Below, in pieces: positions 1-7,214 of a stretch of 23,588 nt of DNA; the first letter of the stretch is position 1, and every line of letters begins with the position of its first letter. The translations under genes and the position numbers were made by a program. The stretch is from CAZDET01 sp964504335 (GTDB lineage Bacteria > Bacteroidota > Bacteroidia > Chitinophagales > Saprospiraceae), in NCBI GenBank assembly GCA_964504335.1, contig CAZDET010000069.1, positions 1 through 23,588 on the forward strand, read 5' to 3'. Below the pieces are notes generated by a model, which made no database searches, was not told the DNA's origin, and saw only the letters and a program-made list of their open reading frames with translations.

Positions 1-1661
1 CCCGGCCCTCGCACCACGCGCCCCGGCAAGGCCCCGGTATGTTCCCCCTCAGCCAACACCTGCCGACCATTCACAAACACGTGCTGCATGCCAGTGGCAT
101 ACTGTTGGGGCTCCGCAAAGGTGGCGTGATCCTGAATCGTGGCCGGATCGAAAATAGCGATATCCGCATAATAACCCGTTTGGAGGGCTCCTCGTTGTTG
201 GATCTTCAAATTGGTGGCCGGAAGGGTGGTCAGTTTGTAAATCGCCTCCTCTAGGGGGATGACTTGTTCCTCACGGACGTACTTGCCCAGTAGGCGCGCG
301 AAATTTCCGTACGCCCGCGGGTGCGTACTCGACTTCAGAAAGACGCCTTCCGGAGTTTGAGAGCCCGCATCCGAACCGAAGCTCATGTAGGGCAGCGCCA
401 CTTGCTTGCGCACGTTGTCTTCCGACATGAGGAAGTAAACCGTCCCTACCCTACTGCCGTCCTGAATAACCAGATCCATTGCCGTTTCCTCCGGGCTCGT
501 GCCCCGCATGGCGGCTACTTCGGCCAGCGTTTTGCCCGTCAGATACTTCAGGCTGTCGCTTTTAAAGCCAACGAGCAGTAGCTTTTCGGGCGAGCCCGCC
601 GCCAGCATCAGGTTTTCCCATTCATCGGTGGGGGTGGTCATTTCTTCGTACACCTTTTGGCGAATGGCGGGATCCTGCAATCGACGTGCCCACTCGTCGT
701 AACCGCCGGCCTGCACCCAGGGCGGCATGGCGGCATCCAGGCCCGTAGCCCCCGCGGGGTAGGTATACATATCTGTCGTAATCTGCAGCCCGGCGGCTCG
801 GGCCGAATCGATCTTGGCAACAACCTGATCAAATTTTCCCCAGTTTTCCTGGCCGCTTTGCTTGAGGTGGTAGATCTCCGCCCGGATGCCAGCCTCCTCG
901 GCGATGCGGATCAATTCATCCATGCTTTCCAGCAGTCGGTTGCCTTCGCTACGCATGTGCGATATGTACATGCCGTCGTATTCGGCAGCCACCTTGCATA
1001 GTTCGATCAGCTCCTCAGTGTTGGCGTAAAAGGCGGGGGCATAAATCAGAGACGAACCAACCCCGAGTGCGCCTTCTTCCATCGCCTGCCGCACCAGCAG
1101 TCGCATCGAGTCCATTTCTTCGGGAGTAGGGGCCCGATCGTCCAACCCAACCGTATGGATGCGCACGGTCGTTGCCCCCACGAAAGAGGCGACATTGGGG
1201 GCCACGCCCTTTTCTTCCAGAAACTCCAGGTATTCTCCGAGGGTCGTCCAGTTGATATCGTACTGAATGTCTCCTTGTTGGGATTTCTGCTGCTGCTTCA
1301 TTTCTTCGCTCAGCGGTCCCATCGACCATCCTTCACCAAACACCTCCAGCGTCACGCCCTGGCGGATATCGCTCTGCGATTTTCCGTCTTCAATCAATGA
1401 CTCCGTTGCCCAACTCAGCATGTTAATGAAGCCCGGGGCCACCACCAGCCCGGAGGCATCGATTTCCTTTTCTGCTGTTGCTCCGGCTAGATTTCCAATG
1501 GCGGCGATGGTATCAGCGTTGATTCCAATATCCCCTTCAAAGGCCGCATTACCCGAGCCATCAATGATTTGGCCGCCCTTGATAAGTACATCGTAGGATT
1601 CATTTTCGGCGCACCCCCACAGCAGGAGCAGGGATAGCCATATGGGTTGGAATCGTTTCAT
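1..1661 (-). CDS. N-acyl-D-amino-acid deacylase-family amidohydrolase, lipoprotein (3' end cut by window edge)
   Basis: Open from an ATG at 1661 to the window edge (about 553 codons, no stop seen). The N terminus MKRFQPIWLSLLLLWGCAEN is a lipoprotein signal with Cys17 as probable lipidation site. It is followed by an amidohydrolase core: DVLIKGGQIIDGSG, then VVAPGFINMLSW, ISHMRSEG, EIYHLKQSG and FGSDAG. These match the D-aminoacylase branch of the amidohydrolase superfamily, which hydrolyses N-acyl-D-amino acids or similar amides in a metal-dependent TIM barrel. The C-terminal GRVVRGPG suggests only a few residues are missing. The first metal motif HxH is replaced by NML in APGFINMLSW, and the GNCG cysteine of classical D-aminoacylases reads GEGW, so the metal site is altered. 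It lies 10 nt after the VOC gene and probably shares its transcript. The substrate cannot be told from sequence. Confidence 0.88.
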   Translation of the reverse strand, partial: MKRFQPIWLSLLLLWGCAENESYDVLIKGGQIIDGSGNAAFEGDIGINADTIAAIGNLAGATAEKEIDASGLVVAPGFINMLSWATESLIEDGKSQSDIRQGVTLEVFGEGWSMGPLSEEMKQQQKSQQGDIQYDINWTTLGEYLEFLEEKGVAPNVASFVGATTVRIHTVGLDDRAPTPEEMDSMRLLVRQAMEEGALGVGSSLIYAPAFYANTEELIELCKVAAEYDGMYISHMRSEGNRLLESMDELIRIAEEAGIRAEIYHLKQSGQENWGKFDQVVAKIDSARAAGLQITTDMYTYPAGATGLDAAMPPWVQAGGYDEWARRLQDPAIRQKVYEEMTTPTDEWENLMLAAGSPEKLLLVGFKSDSLKYLTGKTLAEVAAMRGTSPEETAMDLVIQDGSRVGTVYFLMSEDNVRKQVALPYMSFGSDAGSQTPEGVFLKSSTHPRAYGNFARLLGKYVREEQVIPLEEAIYKLTTLPATNLKIQQRGALQTGYYADIAIFDPATIQDHATFAEPQQYATGMQHVFVNGRQVLAEGEHTGALPGRVVRGP

Positions 1662-1671
1662 GTTGAGTTGA

Positions 1672-2352
1672 TCAATCGTTAAATATGAAGAACCCCAGTC
1701 CTCCGGGATCCCGGATGATGATATTATCCACCTCATTCCGATCATTGAAAATAGTAATCTCTTCCGTAATAGGAATAGCGCGCGCGCGAATAGCCGAAAT
1801 AATGGCCGGGTTTTGGCCTCCGTTGAAATAGGTCAGCGAAGGATTGAAAAACAAGTGGGGGCAGTTGAGCGGCTTCATCAGACTTATGGCAAAACCCGCT
1901 TCATTTTTAAGGGTCAGCCATCCACTTTCCACTCCTCCGGCGGCGCGCTCAAATCCGAGCCGTTGCCATAATGGAAGGGCACTTTCCATATCGATGACTT
2001 CCAGGCTTACTCCCGCATAGTTGCCTAATATTGAAGGAGAAGACGTATTGATATTCGACAGGTCACTTTGCCCAGCTATCAAATAAATCCAGGTACCACT
2101 GGCGTCGCTGAGCAGGTAGCCCTGTTCGGTTTCGATAACCGGACCGTGTAGTTTCAATTTTGGAATTGTATCTGACCAGTTGTTGCGGTACAACCGAATT
2201 CCCGCCCGGGCAAAGCGATCCGGATTGATAAAAACCGCAACCTGACCATCAGTTACGCAATTAGAATTCTCGAGCGCCGTGAATCCAAGCTGCTCGTAGA
2301 AGGCCAGACTGCGGTTCAAATTGGGCGTTGGGGTTTGGATGATCGTATTCAT
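1672..2352 (-). CDS. VOC (glyoxalase/bleomycin-resistance) superfamily protein, two modules
   Basis: The 226-residue protein has two beta-alpha-beta-beta-beta units typical of the vicinal oxygen chelate fold. The first opens with IIQTPTPNLNRSLAFYEQLGF and the second with VSLEVIDMESALPLWQRLGF, ending in the usual IRDPGGLGFFIFND. No signal peptide is visible, so it should be cytoplasmic. VOC proteins include dioxygenases, glyoxalases, epimerases and drug-binding proteins. The usual His/Glu metal ligands are not obvious, so catalysis is uncertain. It sits 10 nt after the SnoaL-like gene and 10 nt before the amidohydrolase, which implies co-transcription. The three could form a small catabolic or detoxification unit, but this is inference from spacing alone. 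Confidence 0.82.
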   Translation of the reverse strand: MNTIIQTPTPNLNRSLAFYEQLGFTALENSNCVTDGQVAVFINPDRFARAGIRLYRNNWSDTIPKLKLHGPVIETEQGYLLSDASGTWIYLIAGQSDLSNINTSSPSILGNYAGVSLEVIDMESALPLWQRLGFERAAGGVESGWLTLKNEAGFAISLMKPLNCPHLFFNPSLTYFNGGQNPAIISAIRARAIPITEEITIFNDRNEVDNIIIRDPGGLGFFIFND

Positions 2353-2362
2353 ACAAATCCGA

Positions 2363-2797
2363 TCAATTTAATTCCAAATTTCCCAAACTGTACTTCAGAT
2401 TGTACTTAAATCGATCCAATCGCCAACCGACAGGTAGTTTCACGGCATGCAAATCGTAGGTGCCCACGAAGTCCCGGGTGTTCCCCTGAGTGGCGGCCGC
2501 CTTGTAGTGGGTGGCTGTAGCGTAGGCAAAAATGGTAGCTTTATCCCACTGGATGTCTACCAGGAGGTTGCCGGCGAGATGATTGACCGAATCGATGCCT
2601 TCGAAGCCCGCTTGCCACTGATCGCAAATAGTCTGGGCCGGTAGCAGGGTGGGTTCGCCACCTCCCAGAGAAGTCATATCGAAATGCACCTGATCGGCAA
2701 AGACTTCCGTTAGAAGCCGTTGCCAATCCTGCTGGTCTGTGTAGACGAACAATTTATGAACGAGCTCTTCGATTTGCTCGCGTTCGGTGAATGCCAT
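2363..2797 (-). CDS. SnoaL-like / NTF2-fold protein
   Basis: A 144-residue cytoplasmic protein with the pattern of SnoaL-like NTF2-fold proteins. It opens with a helix (EREQIEELVHKLFVYTDQQD), followed by the W-x-x-L-L-x-x-V-F-A-D segment, a central beta stretch (HLAGNLLVDI) and a C-terminal strand ending W-R-L-D-R-F-K-Y. The length fits the family, which covers polyketide cyclases, limonene-epoxide-hydrolase-like enzymes and many ligand-binding proteins of unknown role. The ATG at 2797 is followed at once by the conserved helix, so the start is secure. The gene lies 31 nt after the OmpA-family gene and 10 nt before the VOC gene. The fold is fairly certain and the reaction unknown. Confidence 0.8.
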   Translation of the reverse strand: MAFTEREQIEELVHKLFVYTDQQDWQRLLTEVFADQVHFDMTSLGGGEPTLLPAQTICDQWQAGFEGIDSVNHLAGNLLVDIQWDKATIFAYATATHYKAAATQGNTRDFVGTYDLHAVKLPVGWRLDRFKYNLKYSLGNLELN

Positions 2798-2828
2798 CGT
2801 GTAGTATATTTCAGAGAGAGCGGTATCC

Positions 2829-4082
2829 TTATTGGTTGTCTCCCTCTGGCCAGATAATTCGATCGCCTTTTTTGATAAAGGTAGTCACCTCTTCCATCGA
2901 CCCCTCGCGCGTAGAGCCGTAAAACTGCCGATTGGCCCCCAACCCGTTGATCGTTACCACAAACGCATTCTCATCGGAGGTGCGATCGTAATCGTGGACT
3001 TTCACATAGTACGTTCCGTCGGGTGCGTCTCTCAGCCAGAAGATGTTTTCGGGGCCGAAGCCGTCGCGGTCGTCGCGGTCGAGCCGGCCACCGTCGCTTG
3101 AGCGGGCGTCATCATAGTAAATCAACTCTCCGGAAGGCGTCAATACGTGCAGATCCTGATCGGTACCGGTATCCCAGGAAAGGCTGATCTGTACTTTCCC
3201 GGTACCCACCCGTTCCATGCGTACGTAGGTGGTATCCGGCTGGCTCAGCCGCCCTTTTTCGTTGAGAAGACTGGCGGCGACGCCTACCTCTCCCTTGCCC
3301 AATTGAACGGGGAATTGCACGGGAATGCTCAGTTTTCCCGAGTTGCCCGTGGCTCCTTTTACCGGTACATCAAAAAAGCTCTCCGCACCGATTACCTGAA
3401 AAAATAGTCGGGCGGGCGGCGCATCTCCACTGTTGTAATTATAATTCAACATGGCCGTCGAGCCGTTGGAGCTCAGTATCCGCTTTTTCACCGCTTTCAG
3501 CGTTACTTCCGATTCGGTTTTCATGCTGGGCATAGGCTTTAACACCCGGCGGGTTTCGGTGGGCATGCCCAGTAGTGCCTGCAAGGCATCCGCCCGTTCG
3601 ATGGCATACAGAGTCGTATCTCCCGGGCTGATGGGCTCGTCGACCATCGCAGCATCCGCACCGATGCGGATTTCTACCCGTCGGTTTTGGGATCGCCCCT
3701 GCGCGGTGCTGTTATCCGCCTTTGGCTGGTCTTCGCCCAGTGCCTCAATACTGAATCGATCCTCCGCAACCCCGGCGGTTACGAGGTAATCGCGAACCGA
3801 TTCGGCGCGGCGCGTCGACAACAGTTGGTTGGCCGAATCGTCGCCCACGTTATCCGTGAATCCGTAGAGCCAGACGTGGTCGGTCGTTTCTTTTAATTGT
3901 TCGGCAATGCGATCGAGATCCGGTCCAAAGCGCGGGTCGATAGCGTGGGAAGCAGTTGGATAAAAAACGGAAAACGCGGTCATTGCCACGTCGGAGGTGT
4001 CGGCATCTTCTTCCTTAAATTCTTGCGCACATAGAGTGCCCGACAGGAAAAAAATACCCAATAATAGGATTAGGTGTTTCAT
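2829..4082 (-). CDS. OmpA-family peptidoglycan-binding protein fused to a DUF2135 (YfaP-like) domain
   Basis: I start this gene at 4082, not the upstream ATG at 4109, because MKHLILLLGIFFLSGTLCAQ is then a clean signal peptide. The product is about 417 residues. An OmpA C-terminal domain (about residues 40-145) follows, with GFTDNVGDDSANQLLSTRRA, V-x-x-Y-L-V-T-A-G-V and the final SQNRRVEIRI, the parts that bind diaminopimelate of peptidoglycan. After a linker and a beta-rich middle, the C-terminal 120 residues hold SLSWDTGTDQDLHVLTPSGE, an acidic GGRLDRDDRDGFGPENIFW stretch and GTYYVKVHDY. These are characteristic of DUF2135/YfaP domains. The Asp-rich loop could bind calcium. The protein should be periplasmic or outer-membrane associated. 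It is upstream of the SnoaL-VOC-amidohydrolase run. Confidence 0.86.
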   Translation of the reverse strand: MKHLILLLGIFFLSGTLCAQEFKEEDADTSDVAMTAFSVFYPTASHAIDPRFGPDLDRIAEQLKETTDHVWLYGFTDNVGDDSANQLLSTRRAESVRDYLVTAGVAEDRFSIEALGEDQPKADNSTAQGRSQNRRVEIRIGADAAMVDEPISPGDTTLYAIERADALQALLGMPTETRRVLKPMPSMKTESEVTLKAVKKRILSSNGSTAMLNYNYNSGDAPPARLFFQVIGAESFFDVPVKGATGNSGKLSIPVQFPVQLGKGEVGVAASLLNEKGRLSQPDTTYVRMERVGTGKVQISLSWDTGTDQDLHVLTPSGELIYYDDARSSDGGRLDRDDRDGFGPENIFWLRDAPDGTYYVKVHDYDRTSDENAFVVTINGLGANRQFYGSTREGSMEEVTTFIKKGDRIIWPEGDNQ

Positions 4083-4211
4083 ACTGAATGAGGTTTTTAG
4101 AAAATACACATAATTCTACGAAAAAATTCCCGATTCCGACGGTTGAATTTTGGTCCTCCAGGTACTCTTCTCCCATTGTCCTAATACGTTAAGCATTAAT
4201 ACATTAAAGCA

Positions 4212-4740
4212 TTATTTACTCTTTACTCCAGTCCCTTTGAAAAAGGTGTAGCAAAACGTCCCTCCTCCTTCCGCCGTTCTATGTAAGTCCCGAAGCCCCT
4301 GCTCCATCTCCGTTTGATCGATGAGCTGATTAGCTACTGCTTCCTCGGCGATGCCCTTAATCATGGCCGTAAATGTGTTTCGGGTAAACCCTTCCACCCA
4401 CCGCGGGTTGGAATCATCCACGTAGACCTGCCGTGGGCGCACCCGTATCTCCCCTAGTCCTGCCTGCTCCAAAATGGGATAGAGTTTCCTGCCGATATTG
4501 GCATCCCCGCCACTGCGTGCCTGAAGGAGGACCTGGCACAAAATGGCCTTTCTGGCCGCCGCGCTATCAGGNNNNNNNNNNNNNNNNNNNNNNNNNNNNN
4601 NNNNNNNNNNNNNNNNNNNNNNNNNNNNNNNNNNNNNNNNNNNNNNNNNNNNNNNNNNNNNNNNNNNNNNNCAGGGAATCCGCCTGATCATTCAATCGGT
4701 TTGCTTCAATACTCGAATAGCCGTGTACATAATTACTCAT
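4212..4740 (-). CDS. Class I SAM-dependent methyltransferase, interrupted by an assembly gap
   Basis: Both ends are visible. The N terminus lies at 4740-4672 (MSNYVHGYSSIEANRLNDQA) and the C terminus at 4571-4212 (PDSAAARKAILCQV..., IGRKLYPILEQAGL, VEGFTRNTFTAMIKG, GGTFCYTFFKGTG). Both match one familiar methyltransferase type of about 270 residues. The part between them, including the SAM-binding glycine motif, falls in the 100-N gap. The two halves are in different frames across the Ns, so the gap length is arbitrary. From the usual family length about 125 codons (370-380 bp) are missing. The start sits in ATGATGAGTAA, overlapping the stop of the upstream VOC gene, which points to translational coupling. 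I use the second ATG because SNYVHGYS follows directly. The substrate is unknown. Confidence 0.8.
4572..4671. other. Assembly gap (100 N) inside the methyltransferase gene
   Basis: Exactly 100 Ns, the usual placeholder for a scaffold gap of unknown size. The flanks share only CAGG, so this is not a simple unmerged overlap. The methyltransferase halves on either side imply roughly 0.37 kb of real missing sequence. Confidence 0.97.
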
Positions 4741-5164
4741 CATGGGTATTTCTATTCAACCTCCCCTTATTAGACGTTGAGGGCTGGATTAAGTCCCACA
4801 AGTTTCCGTATAAGTCCTGAAAGACAGCAACTGTTCCGTAAACTTCTTTCGCAGGTGGCCTGACAAATTCTACGCCTCTGGAAATCATTTGATGATAATC
4901 GCGCTCAAAATCGTCCGTAAACAGAAACAGAAAGACGCGACCGCCACTCTGATTGCCGACGGATGCTCGTTGCCGGTCGTTAGCCGCCCTGGCAAGTAAC
5001 AGCGCGCATTCCCGGGCTCCGGGTGGTGCCACCATCACCCACCTTTTCCCTTTGCCCAATGGGGTATCTTCGAGAAGCGTAAAATTCAATTTTCCCGTGT
5101 AAAAGGCAATGGCTTCATCGTAGTCTCGGACGAGCAAGGCGATATGGGCAACGTGTTGTTTCAT
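4733..5164 (-). CDS. VOC/glyoxalase-family protein, single module
   Basis: The product is about 143 residues. It starts MKQHVAHIALLVRDYDEAIA, the first strand-helix of the VOC fold, and continues FYTGKLNFTLLED, KRWVMVAPPG, FLFTDDFERDYHQMISRGVEF and AVFQDLYGNLWDLIQ. The conserved histidine near the start (HIAL), the GNLWDLIQ strand and the length fit the single-module glyoxalase-like subfamily that works as a homodimer. An alternative ATG at 5173 adds three residues (MQI). I prefer 5164 because the first strand follows at once. The stop overlaps the methyltransferase start. A perfect 7-bp inverted repeat lies 70-90 nt upstream. Possible roles are detoxification or drug binding. Confidence 0.87.
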   Translation of the reverse strand: MKQHVAHIALLVRDYDEAIAFYTGKLNFTLLEDTPLGKGKRWVMVAPPGARECALLLARAANDRQRASVGNQSGGRVFLFLFTDDFERDYHQMISRGVEFVRPPAKEVYGTVAVFQDLYGNLWDLIQPSTSNKGRLNRNTHDE

Positions 5165-5233
5165 AATCTGCATTTTATGGCATTGTGCCTACTTTCTGCT
5201 CCACGAAGTCTCCTAAACAGTTCTTCACCACTT

Positions 5234-5254
5234 GACTATTATTGTGAAATAGTC
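5234..5254. promoter_or_regulatory. Perfect inverted repeat upstream of the VOC-methyltransferase pair (possible operator)
   Basis: GACTATT and AATAGTC are exact reverse complements separated by seven bases (ATTGTGA). The site lies about 70 nt upstream of the VOC start on the minus strand, where an operator for a dimeric repressor could sit. No regulator gene is adjacent, so the assignment is tentative. Confidence 0.35.
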
Positions 5255-5280
5255 TATCTTATTGATGCCATTCTCACAGA

Positions 5281-5500
5281 TAGGCTACCTGTTGGGTAGT
5301 TTGAGCATCCAATGATTTTAACAAGTACGGCCGTAGACATAGCTGGTAGTTGCGTGCGGAGCGCACGCTCGGGCTACTTGCATACCCCACGAGGTAGGCA
5401 GGATAGGAGGGTGGGTATTCCCACCCACGTATATGGTGTGCGGCCGGCCCAACCCAACCACCGGCTCTCCGGCCGGGCTCCTCTTCGTGTCCTAACTCCT
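5281..5500. repeat. Hairpin-rich intergenic element (candidate palindromic repeat)
   Basis: This stretch holds several short perfect stems: CTACC/GGTAG (5285-5299), GCGTGCG-GAG-CGCACGC (5352-5368) and GGGTGGG-TATT-CCCACCC (5409-5426). It ends in a cluster of CCGG/GGCC palindromes (about 5440-5480). It is more GC-rich than its AT-rich surroundings. A 118-codon reading frame on the minus strand (5274-5630) crosses it but looks unlike a folded protein here. The pattern suggests a mobile palindromic element of the REP type or a structured RNA. Only one copy is present in this window, so repetition is not shown. The boundaries are approximate. Confidence 0.4.
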
Positions 5501-5645
5501 TAATGAAATCGTTCACCTCCAACGCGTTTACCAAATTTCCTCCTTGCCTAGGTATTTGTATTTTCAAATCCTTTCGTACATTTAGCGAGATACCCCACAA
5601 GCAACCAGTAATCAAGCTCCAACGTATCAAATTGCCCTCACCACA
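5501..5645. other. Remainder of the intergenic region, possible degenerate coding remnant
   Basis: On the minus strand about 5500-5580 reads VRKDLKIQIPRQGGNLVNAL followed by EVNDFIKELG, which is protein-like. It has no credible start and runs into the hairpin element, so it may be a decayed gene end. On the plus strand it is the leader of the broken hypothetical gene that starts at 5646. No clear promoter was found. Confidence 0.25.
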
Positions 5646-5672
5646 ATGAACATACGAAAATCCAACTTCGAC

Positions 5673-5727
5673 TTTGATGCTTTATTGGAACTGATTTTTG
5701 CAGGCAACCTCGAACTCGCCCCCGATT
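5673..5727 (+). repeat. First copy of a 55-bp duplication flanking the assembly gap
   Basis: It runs from TTTGATGCTTTATTGG to CGCCCCCGATT and is identical to 5828-5882. A length of 55 is a common assembler k-mer, so this is almost certainly an unmerged contig-end overlap and not a biological repeat. Confidence 0.93.
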
Positions 5728-5827
5728 NNNNNNNNNNNNNNNNNNNNNNNNNNNNNNNNNNNNNNNNNNNNNNNNNNNNNNNNNNNNNNNNNNNNNNNNN
5801 NNNNNNNNNNNNNNNNNNNNNNNNNNN
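5728..5827. other. Assembly gap (100 N), probably spurious
   Basis: One hundred Ns lie between two identical 55-bp ends. Merging them restores a continuous reading frame, so there is probably no missing sequence here. Confidence 0.93.
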
Positions 5828-5882
5828 TTTGATGCTTTATTGGAACTGATTTTTGCAGGCAACCTCGAACTCGCCCCCGATT
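5828..5882 (+). repeat. Second copy of the 55-bp duplication flanking the assembly gap
   Basis: Identical to 5673-5727. It continues in frame into the rest of the hypothetical gene. Confidence 0.93.
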
Positions 5883-6168
5883 ACCTGATCGAGTTTATCA
5901 AAGGTATCGAGTCGCTTATGAATCTACCTGACCGCTTCCCGATTCCGGCGTCTGAAGGCGGAAAAAATTCGTGGCGAATTGTCCAACAAAGGTTATGAAG
6001 CAGAATTCAAACTCTTTACAATCAGAATATTACACATTATAAACTCGCTCAAAAAACTGGATCTCAGCTTCTTTGAAAATCACTACCTCCTGAAAAATGC
6101 CGAAGCTATCGAAGCGCTATTAGGCTACCTCACCGGGCAACGGGAGTTGGAGCAACGGTAACGCCCAC

Positions 6169-7110
6169 TCAATACGCCAGTTGATCGAGCCCTGGCAGCC
6201 CCAGCTGACGGATTTCCCGCTGATGGTTGTTCCAGTAGATGCCCAAAGACTCACAGAAGGCGCGGGGTTGGGGATCGTAAAATTTCGCCCCTAGCAGCAG
6301 CGCATGCGTCCTTGCGAAGTGCCGATGCTGCTCGATAATCGCTTGAAGCACCATGCCGAACGGTTCGTCTAACAATTGAGGAGCACACCTGGCAAGCACC
6401 TTTTGCAGCACCGCGAGGTTCTGGTCCATGCCCGTTAAATCCGTTAGTACGTGTAACTCGCTTTCCCAAACCGCCATAACTCGCGGCCAGATACGCTGCA
6501 TTATTGCCACCTGGTAGCGCAGGTACTTGGCTTGTTTGCGCCACTCGTGGTAGTCCTCCGTAGATCCGGATCGTTGCGCCCGTTCCATGCTGCTGCGACC
6601 GCGCTTGTATACCCGAAGCACATTGGGCTGAATGTCCTCAAAGATCACGGTCTCGATTTCCCAGTCGCGGATGTCAGCCAGCCACTCGGAGAGCGCCTCC
6701 TGGATGGCCGACAATCGCCGCTCTTCTTCAAAGACCGTTTGGGCAACCGTATCCCGGAAACCCTCTAAGTGGCTGCGTATCGTGGCGAGTGCGTCCGGTT
6801 TCAGCTGTTCAGCGTATTGCTGTTCCAGCAAGCCGAATGTTTCGAGGGTGGCCGTGGCATCGCGCAGTTCCGAAATCGTTCGGGCTTGATCCCGGAAAAA
6901 AGTATTGGTCGAACTGTAGTGGGGCGTCACATCGCGTAGTAGCCGCAACGCCGCCCTAATCTTTTTAAACGCCTTGCGCACCTCGTGCACGGCCCGGTGG
7001 CTCGCCTCTATCGTCTCCGCCTCGCGGAGATAATGGAGGGCGCTTTCTCCTTCTTCGACGATGAGCCGCTTAAGCCCGTCGGAGAATTCTTCTCGGTAGG
7101 TTAACTGCAT
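6169..7110 (-). CDS. CHAD domain protein
   Basis: The 313-residue protein is almost entirely helical and rich in Arg, Lys and His. It has the CHAD signature HRAVHEVRKAFKKIRAALRL near residues 38-57, and a second half-repeat with YHEWRKQAKYLRYQVAIM followed by LTDLTGMDQNLAVL. CHAD domains bind inorganic polyphosphate through conserved histidines and basic residues, and are often fused or adjacent to CYTH triphosphate-tunnel enzymes. No CYTH partner is present here, so this is a stand-alone copy. There is no signal peptide, so it should be cytoplasmic. The only ATG near the N-terminal helix is at 7110. It is divergent from the serine hydrolase gene. Polyphosphate binding is inferred from the family. 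Confidence 0.88.
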   Translation of the reverse strand: MQLTYREEFSDGLKRLIVEEGESALHYLREAETIEASHRAVHEVRKAFKKIRAALRLLRDVTPHYSSTNTFFRDQARTISELRDATATLETFGLLEQQYAEQLKPDALATIRSHLEGFRDTVAQTVFEEERRLSAIQEALSEWLADIRDWEIETVIFEDIQPNVLRVYKRGRSSMERAQRSGSTEDYHEWRKQAKYLRYQVAIMQRIWPRVMAVWESELHVLTDLTGMDQNLAVLQKVLARCAPQLLDEPFGMVLQAIIEQHRHFARTHALLLGAKFYDPQPRAFCESLGIYWNNHQREIRQLGLPGLDQLAY

Positions 7111-7214
7111 TCCTTTAATCTATACTGTTTCAAGCCTGATGAGGCATGTCCCAAAATCACCGCTACTAAAGCGGAAGCTTTTGTTAAATTACAAATTCAA
7201 TCGAATGAACAACC

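Larger units (their letters stand above)
5646..6161 (+). pseudogene. Small hypothetical protein gene broken by a spurious gap and a frameshift
   Basis: The 55 bases before the N run (5673-5727) recur exactly after it (5828-5882). Collapsing this gives MNIRKSNFDFDALLELIFAG, then NLELAPDYLIEFIKGIESLM in one frame, ending at a TGA at about 5996. From about 5922 a second frame, offset by one base, continues through RFRRLKAEKIRGELSNKGYE and FKLFTIRILHIINSLKKLDL to LTGQRELEQR and a stop at 6159-6161. Together they make one small helical protein of about 118 residues with a +1 shift between 5909 and 5940. This is either a real disabling mutation or a sequence error beside a poor assembly point. An ATG at 5979 could also give a 60-residue product. 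I do not recognise the family. Confidence 0.55.

Noticed and set aside
4433..4773. Plus- and minus-strand frames running through the first N gap, including the ATG at 4691
   Set aside because: Ns were read as open codons. The real methyltransferase start is at 4740 in a different frame.
5274..5630. 118-codon minus-strand frame through the hairpin region
   Set aside because: The middle is made of palindromic, Arg/Gly/Pro-rich sequence from the hairpins and has no recognisable fold. I describe it as an intergenic element with a possible coding remnant.
7187..7210. Short hairpin-like or promoter-like sequence upstream of the serine hydrolase gene
   Set aside because: The region has only a 5-bp stem (CCGCT/AGCGG at about 7170) and no TAnnTTTG match, so it is too weak to call.
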